Assembly: GCA_041690535.1 (NCBI GenBank)
Contig: JAWLHA010000072.1
Span: forward strand, 1 to 20,436
Length of the DNA stretch: 20,436 nucleotides
Direction: 5' to 3'
Origin: JAWLHA01 sp041690535
GTDB lineage: Bacteria; Pseudomonadota; Gammaproteobacteria; Thiohalomonadales; Thiohalomonadaceae
In this document: positions 15,461 through 20,436 of the stretch, piece after piece
How positions within the stretch are numbered: the first letter of the stretch is position 1
Layout of the letters: the number at the start of each line of letters is the position of its first letter
Program-made: the position numbers and the translations under genes
Notes under the pieces: generated by a model
What the model was told of the DNA's origin: nothing
What the model saw: the letters and a program-made list of their open reading frames with translations, nothing else
The model's database searches: none

Positions 15461-15694
15461 GCATCAATCCGCTGCAACGTCTTGCCTTTCCGCGATCCGC
15501 CCGAAACCTCTCCGCTTCTCCCACCCAATTCTGGGGTCAATGCGAGGCTCGGCGTGCTCGCCGCGGCGCCCTGGCCCCTTTGGGCAGTGTCTCACTCGCT
15601 TTCACGCCAAAGCTTGTGGAGCAAACCGCGCTAAACTCCAGATGGGCGCTGCCGGACTGCGCCTGCCGAGTCAAATGCCAAAGGAGACTGCCCA

Positions 15695-15880
15695 ATGTTG
15701 AAGCGGATCGCGATACTCCTGTTCGCCCTCGTGGGGACGGCATCTCTTGTCGCCTGTGATCGTGGGATCGATGAAGGTGAAGGTGGCCTGTACGACCAGC
15801 AGCAAAGGGATCAGCAAAACGGTGGCGCCATGCAGCCGGACGGCGGAGGAATGGGGCAAGAGGGGACCACCGGACAGTAG
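15695..15880 (+). CDS. Small putative lipoprotein
   Basis: The 61-residue product has a lipoprotein signal: MLKR, a hydrophobic core, and lipobox LVAC with the acylated Cys21. After Cys comes Asp (DRGIDEG), which in enterobacteria favours retention at the inner membrane; whether that rule applies here is unknown. The mature part is about 40 residues, rich in Gly, Gln and Asp and without predicted fold (QQQRDQQNGG, PDGGGMGQEG). AAGGAG at 15681-15686 gives an 8-nt spacing and supports the start. No family is recognised. It is short enough to be missed by automatic calling. An inverted-repeat element follows its stop after 8 bp. Confidence 0.8.
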   Translation: MLKRIAILLFALVGTASLVACDRGIDEGEGGLYDQQQRDQQNGGAMQPDGGGMGQEGTTGQ

Positions 15881-15888
15881 GGCAACAC

Positions 15889-16001
15889 ACACCGGCATGG
15901 TCTCTGACCACGGAGCGCACAGACCTCCTCTGTACTACGAACCTGCGATACCCAATCTGTCCCGGATGCCCTGTGCGCTCTGTGGTTACCCTCGCCGGTG
16001 T
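15889..16001. repeat. 113-bp element with inverted-repeat ends
   Basis: ACACCGG (15889-15895) pairs with CCGGTGT (15995-16001), and inside it ACCACGGAGCGCACAG (15907-15922) pairs at 15 of 16 positions with CTGTGCGCTCTGTGGT (15971-15986). The ends thus make a long interrupted stem over a 48-nt loop. It lies 8 bp after the lipoprotein stop. It may be a small non-autonomous dispersed element or a transcript-end hairpin; no T-run follows. Confidence 0.7.
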
Positions 16002-16136
16002 TATCCCTTCCCACCGCCCCCTCCTTGAGACTGGTTGGCGGCGGAGGGCTTCGGTCCCCCGCGTATGGCGCGCTCTCGCGTCAGATTGTGGTTCAGTCAA
16101 ACACGCAACGGGATGCGCGGACAATCTGCAGGGCGC

Positions 16137-16161
16137 AAAAAAAAGGGCCGCTGAGCGGCCC
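16137..16161 (-). terminator. Rho-independent terminator of the envelope-protein cluster
   Basis: On the minus strand GGGCCGC (16161-16155), loop TCA and GCGGCCC (16151-16145) form a 7-bp GC stem followed by eight T (16144-16137). It lies about 100 bp after the stop of the GlsB/YeaQ-like gene, the last gene of the minus-strand cluster. Confidence 0.93.
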
Positions 16162-16257
16162 GGAACCGACTGTTCTCCTTGAGACGTGCGCTCGCAGGAC
16201 AATTGAGGGGTTCTGCACGGCACGCCCAACCTCCCACGAACCGAAACTGACCTTGGC

Positions 16258-16509
16258 TCAGGCCCGTTTCACTCGTCGATAGATGAACAGGAGCAGAACG
16301 GCCCCCAGTACGGCGATGACCATACTGCCCGGGTCAAACCCCGTGACAGTGCCGAATCCGAGGGCCGTGCCGACGAGCCCGCCCAGCAGCGCACCGGCGA
16401 TTCCCAGCAGAATGGTAATGAAGAATCCTCCCGGGTCCCGCCCCGGCATGAGGAACTTGGCGATCAGGCCCACGATGAGACCGAAGATGATCCATGAGAA
16501 TATGCCCAT
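16258..16509 (-). CDS. GlsB/YeaQ/YmgE family membrane protein
   Basis: The 83-residue product is a typical member of the transglycosylase-associated (GlsB/YeaQ/YmgE) family: about three membrane segments, GLIVGLIAKFLMPGRDPGGF, ILLGIAGALLGGLVGTALG, and a final hydrophobic helix ending IYRRVKRA. These small inner-membrane proteins are often induced by stress; their molecular role is unclear. The start has GGGAGGGC five bases upstream. It begins 20 nt after the stop of the DUF3618 gene, so the two are surely cotranscribed, and a strong terminator follows. Confidence 0.93.
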   Translation of the reverse strand: MGIFSWIIFGLIVGLIAKFLMPGRDPGGFFITILLGIAGALLGGLVGTALGFGTVTGFDPGSMVIAVLGAVLLLFIYRRVKRA

Positions 16510-16529
16510 TGCTTTGCCCTCCCTGGTTG

Positions 16530-17267
16530 TCAGTGGAACGGTGGTTCCTCCTTCGGTGGCACCACATCGTACGGCCCCTCAGCCGCAGGCATGGGCGGAT
16601 AGACCGAGATGGGCTCCACTTCGTGATGCTCTGAGAGCGGTGCCGCTTTGCGGCGATGCATGGCCAGGCCGACGGCGGCGCCGACGGCTACCCCCAGCAG
16701 GCCGATGGTCACCGGCTGCTCCCTGAAAGTCCGGAGCATGCTGGAACTGGCGTTTCCGGTGCCATGCCGCACCTGCTCCCCAAAGGTGGAAGCGCGGTGG
16801 CGCATCCGGTCCCCCAGCCGGCGTGCATTATTCCGTCCGGCCCCGAAGCGGTCGGAGAACCTGCTTACGGCATACCGGCGGTGTTCCTCTGCTTCCGCCC
16901 CAGGCTCTTCGTAGAGACGCTCTGACGTCTCCTGGAACGGATCGACGCCCAGAGGGGCACCGTGTGCCCGTTCGGGGCGCCCGCTGAGCATCAGCCAGCC
17001 CAGGCCGATCCCGAGCAGCGTGAGGGGCACGGGATTGTTCGTGACCGCAGTGGAGAAGTTGCGGCCGAAATCCCCCACACTGCTCTCCTTGCCGATGTAG
17101 CGTTTTGCCCGGTCAAACAGCTCGCCCTGGGCGAACTTGTCGATCAGCGCCTCCAGGGTGCCGTCCATGGCGATCCGGGTCTCCTCCAACTCCTGCTCGA
17201 TCTGTTCCGGACTCTTGTCGTGGGGACGGTACCCCCTTTCCGACCGTTGCTCCTGGCGTCCATTCAT
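16530..17267 (-). CDS. DUF3618-domain membrane protein
   Basis: The 245-residue product begins with a DUF3618 motif at about 18-45 (KSPEQIEQELEETRIAMDGT, LEALIDKF). Two hydrophobic segments follow, at about 79-96 (PVPLTLLGIGLGWLMLSG) and 185-203 (PVTIGLLGVAVGAAVGLAMH), separated by a charged, Arg/Glu-rich stretch. The tail is Pro-rich. Both hydrophobic segments are preceded by a similar pattern (N/Q-P-V-x-(L/I)), suggesting an internal duplication. In alphaproteobacteria DUF3618 genes are commonly found near small stress-related membrane proteins and a phage-holin-like gene; no holin-like gene is seen here. ATG 17267 is preceded by GGAGGAGACGGAG; the frame is open to 17312 without a better site. 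The function is unknown. Confidence 0.87.
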   Translation of the reverse strand: MNGRQEQRSERGYRPHDKSPEQIEQELEETRIAMDGTLEALIDKFAQGELFDRAKRYIGKESSVGDFGRNFSTAVTNNPVPLTLLGIGLGWLMLSGRPERAHGAPLGVDPFQETSERLYEEPGAEAEEHRRYAVSRFSDRFGAGRNNARRLGDRMRHRASTFGEQVRHGTGNASSSMLRTFREQPVTIGLLGVAVGAAVGLAMHRRKAAPLSEHHEVEPISVYPPMPAAEGPYDVVPPKEEPPFH

Positions 17268-17429
17268 CTCCGTCTCCTCCTCGGCTTTGCGGTCGTCTGG
17301 TCGATACCGCACCCGTTGGCGGTGATCGAGGGTTACACGTCTGACCCGGCGGCCCCCCGGCAGGACTCACCGGGCAGTCCGAGCATTCGCCTCCCGGAGC
17401 GATCACCCCCTGTCGCATGACATGCGCCG

Positions 17430-17828
17430 CTACACTCCCTCATCCGATGACCGGCTCTTCAGGAATCGCGACAACAGAAAGCCCGCGGCCACCGCGCCTC
17501 CGATGAACATGGCCGGCTTGCTCCGCGCGAAGTGCTCCACCTCGTCCACCAGGCTATCCACATCTTTCTCCCGCAACTTCGAGGCAAATCCACCGAGACC
17601 ACTCGCGGCCCGCCCGGCCAGATCGGCGATCGTCTCCTGACCATCGCTACTGAGCTGGTCGGCCGCATGGCGCAGCGCCTCGGCCACCCCGTCGAGTTGG
17701 GAGGCCGCTGTGTGCTTCTGCTCTTCCAGTACGCTTTTGCCGTGCCTGGTCGCCTTCTCGGAAAAATCATGCACCCGGTGGCGAACCTCTTCCGCGCTCT
17801 GCTCAAAACCACCCGATTCCACCGCCAT
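17430..17828 (-). CDS. Small membrane-anchored helical protein (YqjD/ElaB-like layout)
   Basis: The 132-residue protein is amphipathic and helical over residues 8-100 (EEVRHRVHDFSEKATRHG, QLDGVAEALRHAADQL, KLREKDVDSLVDEVEHFARS). It ends in one membrane segment at about 105-120 (PAMFIGGAVAAGFLLSRFL) and a short charged tail. This soluble helix plus C-terminal anchor resembles DUF883 proteins (ElaB, YqjD) and rhizobial nutrient-deprivation-induced proteins in layout; I cannot confirm a family. The start at 17828 is set by GGGAGGT upstream; the frame is open to 18065, but that extension overlaps the PRC-barrel gene and has no start signal. It lies 52 bp after the PRC/EF-hand gene and 162 bp before DUF3618, on the same strand. 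Confidence 0.83.
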   Translation of the reverse strand: MAVESGGFEQSAEEVRHRVHDFSEKATRHGKSVLEEQKHTAASQLDGVAEALRHAADQLSSDGQETIADLAGRAASGLGGFASKLREKDVDSLVDEVEHFARSKPAMFIGGAVAAGFLLSRFLKSRSSDEGV

Positions 17829-17848
17829 GGCAGACCTCCCTGAGCAAG

Positions 17849-17871
17849 GGCGCCCGGCAAACCCGGGCGCC
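17849..17871 (-). other. Strong GC hairpin between two cluster genes
   Basis: GGCGCCCGG (17849-17857), loop CAAAC and CCGGGCGCC (17863-17871) form a perfect 9-bp stem in the 52-bp gap between the PRC/EF-hand gene and the next gene on the minus strand. No T-run follows; the Shine-Dalgarno site of the next gene begins about 10 nt later. It could stabilise the upstream mRNA or set a step in expression. Confidence 0.7.
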
Positions 17872-17880
17872 TCGAATGTA

Positions 17881-18615
17881 TTACATGCCGCCACCCTGCC
17901 CCATATCACCGGGGACACCACGCTCCATGCTGTCCACGGGCGGCGTGACCTCTTCGACCGACTCCACCTCGAAGGCGGCGAACTCCGAACGGTCGATGTT
18001 GCCGTCCTGGTTCTGATCAACGGCGCTGAAGTCCGCGTCGACATCCGTGGACCCTTGCCACTCATCCCGGCTGATCACTCCATCCGAGTCAGCGTCGATG
18101 TCGCCGAAGGAGGGCCGTGCGGTGGCCACCCCGCCCTTCCAGTAGTCGTCCACCTGGGCTATCCACTGCGGATCGCTCATGTCCATAGCGCTCTTGTCGG
18201 AGTACGTTGGGGCGCTGGCCAGCCGGTCCCTTTCGACCTTCAGGGCCAGGTGATCCCGCTGCGGATCGAACTCCACCTGGTCCCAGGGCAGCACGGTGAG
18301 CTGATCCCCCTTGCCGAGGCTCTCGTCGAAGGAGAGCAGGACATAACTGACCTTGCCGTCCTTGTCGAGCACCAGATCACTGATCTTCCCGGCCGGGGAG
18401 CCATCACTGGTGTTCACGTCCTTGTCAAGGAGATTGCTCGCCGCGTGAAAGCTGTCGGCCAAGGTCTTCTGCATCGTCGCCGCCCCGGCCTGTCCCGCGC
18501 CGGCACCCTGCGCTTCCGTCCCCACCGCCCATGCGCCGCCTGCGCCGAGGGCAAGTGCACCGGCCAGGGCAACCGCGGCGGTGACTGGATGCTTTCTGAA
18601 CGTCTGCTTCGCCAT
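17881..18615 (-). CDS. Exported PRC-barrel protein with an EF-hand pair
   Basis: The 244-residue product has a signal peptide (MAKQTFRKHPVTAAVALAGA, cleavage after AWA about residue 30). A PRC-barrel domain at about 58-118 follows (ASNLLDKDV, GKISDLVLDKDGKVSYVLLS, LTVLPWDQVEFD), then a linker. Two canonical EF-hand loops come next: D174-x-D176-x-D178-G-V-I-S-x-x-E185, and D200-x-N202-x-D204-G-N-I-D-x-x-E211. The end is Gly/Met-rich. PRC-barrels are small beta domains known from ribosome maturation and photosynthetic reaction centres; exported ones are common in proteobacteria with unknown ligands. The EF-hands should bind calcium in the periplasm. The start is set by AGGAGGTGAG upstream. It is the first gene of the four-gene minus-strand cluster and is divergent from the sigma-54 regulator gene. 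Confidence 0.92.
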   Translation of the reverse strand: MAKQTFRKHPVTAAVALAGALALGAGGAWAVGTEAQGAGAGQAGAATMQKTLADSFHAASNLLDKDVNTSDGSPAGKISDLVLDKDGKVSYVLLSFDESLGKGDQLTVLPWDQVEFDPQRDHLALKVERDRLASAPTYSDKSAMDMSDPQWIAQVDDYWKGGVATARPSFGDIDADSDGVISRDEWQGSTDVDADFSAVDQNQDGNIDRSEFAAFEVESVEEVTPPVDSMERGVPGDMGQGGGM

Positions 18616-18768
18616 GTCTCACCTCCTGTGTGCATGAACGAATTGCCTTCCCAACTGATAGCATCGGGCAGGGCGACCTCTATGGGGTCGATCCTGTATC
18701 TGCCGGGGACCGCGCTCCGCGCCGGACAGAGCGTGCTGTTGCAGGTGGTGGCGCAGCGTCTAGAGTTA

Positions 18769-18788
18769 CTACAGCTTCTTGTATGTAG
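18769..18788. promoter_or_regulatory. Candidate dyad CTACA-N10-TGTAG before the sigma-54 regulator gene
   Basis: CTACA at 18769-18773 and TGTAG at 18784-18788 are inverted half-sites in the 232-bp divergent region. The right part, CTTGTATGTAG, is identical to 11 bases of one strand of the palindrome at 14290-14309. The spacing differs (10 against 8 bases), so this is only a candidate shared operator. Confidence 0.25.
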
Positions 18789-18847
18789 GTGGAGGCTTTA
18801 GCTATCAGCACGCCCTCGGGAAGGAGAGTCGGATCCAGGGTCACGGC

Positions 18848-20179
<1,332 letters not shown>

Positions 20180-20337
20180 ATCCCTCGACACGCATCAAAC
20201 TCGAGGTGATCACCCCCAAGCCTTCTCTTCCACTTTTCTTTTTTTGTAACTACTCGCCCCCCGACTGCCTCCCGCTTGTGCAAATTAAGATGCGGTAGCA
20301 GGCTCACCGCACTCGATCCTCGCTACTTGTACAGTTT

Positions 20338-20433
20338 GTCATTCCCGCGAAGGCGGGAATCCATGAGGCACCCAGCCCAATGCCCTTGGCCCTCTGAAGT
20401 CCAGCACTGGATTCCCGCCTTCGCGGGAATGAC
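20338..20433. repeat. Inverted pair of 26-bp palindromic repeats (MITE-like)
   Basis: GTCATTCCCGCGAAGGCGGG followed by AATCCA at 20338-20363 is matched by its exact reverse complement at 20408-20433. The 44 bp between are unrelated to the linkers of the arrays at 1-884. Each 26-bp arm holds the same 20-bp palindrome ATTCCCGC-N4-GCGGGAAT. The pair lies 158 bp after the sigma-54 regulator stop; the gap holds a palindrome GGTGATCACC (20205-20214) and a T-rich stretch near 20233-20245, but no canonical terminator. Confidence 0.92.
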
Positions 20434-20436
20434 GGA

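Noticed and set aside
15537..16229. A 230-codon minus-strand frame over the lipoprotein gene
   Set aside because: It overlaps a small gene with lipobox and Shine-Dalgarno site, crosses an inverted-repeat element and a terminator, and has no recognisable family.
18616..18847. Sigma-54 promoter for the divergent cluster
   Set aside because: Several GG-rich strings were inspected, but none gave GG-N10-GC with a fair match to the consensus.

Overview
The window looks like chromosomal DNA of a high-G+C gammaproteobacterium. The evidence is the protein families (YfiR-like protein with a TonB-dependent receptor, YdiJ-type oxidoreductase, DUF4142, DUF3618, GlsB/YeaQ, OmpA-like lipid-free peptidoglycan binder, sigma-54 response regulator), strong Shine-Dalgarno sites, and two dispersed palindromic repeat families. 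An Ectothiorhodospiraceae/Chromatiales-like host is a guess only. No tRNA, rRNA, transposase, phage gene or true CRISPR array was seen.

Layout. 1-884 holds two tandem arrays of one 20-bp palindrome (ATTCCCGC-N4-GCGGGAAT) in opposite orientation, with 57-bp and 54/56-bp periods. 1245-6213 (+) is a signalling module: a TonB-dependent receptor, a secreted YfiR/DUF4154 protein and a CHASE8-HAMP hybrid histidine kinase; the last two overlap by 4 bp. 6280-6657 (-) is an orphan homologue of the Anabaena sensory rhodopsin transducer. 7017-11744 (-) is a two-gene operon of a pyruvate-oxidase-like ThDP enzyme and a large FAD/Fe-S D-2-hydroxyacid dehydrogenase (YdiJ type). 11948-13341 (+) carries a DUF4142 protein and an FRG-domain protein. 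13481-14200 (-) is an OmpA-C-domain protein with three copies of a 27-residue repeat, followed by a strong terminator. A gene-poor stretch (14201-15025) leads to a hemerythrin-like protein and a tiny lipoprotein (+). 16258-18615 (-) is a cluster of four small envelope proteins (PRC-barrel/EF-hand, single-TM, DUF3618, GlsB/YeaQ) ended by a strong terminator. Divergent from it at 18848-20179 (+) is a sigma-54 response regulator with no kinase beside it. The window closes with an inverted pair of the same palindrome seen at its start.

How it fits together. Most of the window concerns the envelope and its sensing. The receptor/YfiR/kinase set probably converts an outer-membrane or periplasmic signal into phosphotransfer, where the known YfiBNR system makes cyclic di-GMP. 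The four-gene cluster looks like an envelope stress set, and the divergent regulator is the obvious candidate to control it, though no convincing sigma-54 promoter was found upstream. The ThDP enzyme and dehydrogenase plausibly form a respiratory route from a 2-hydroxyacid through a 2-oxoacid. The most unusual items are the duplicated signal-peptide segment before the YfiR-like gene, the rhodopsin-free transducer homologue, the 27-residue repeat protein, and the two palindromic repeat families.
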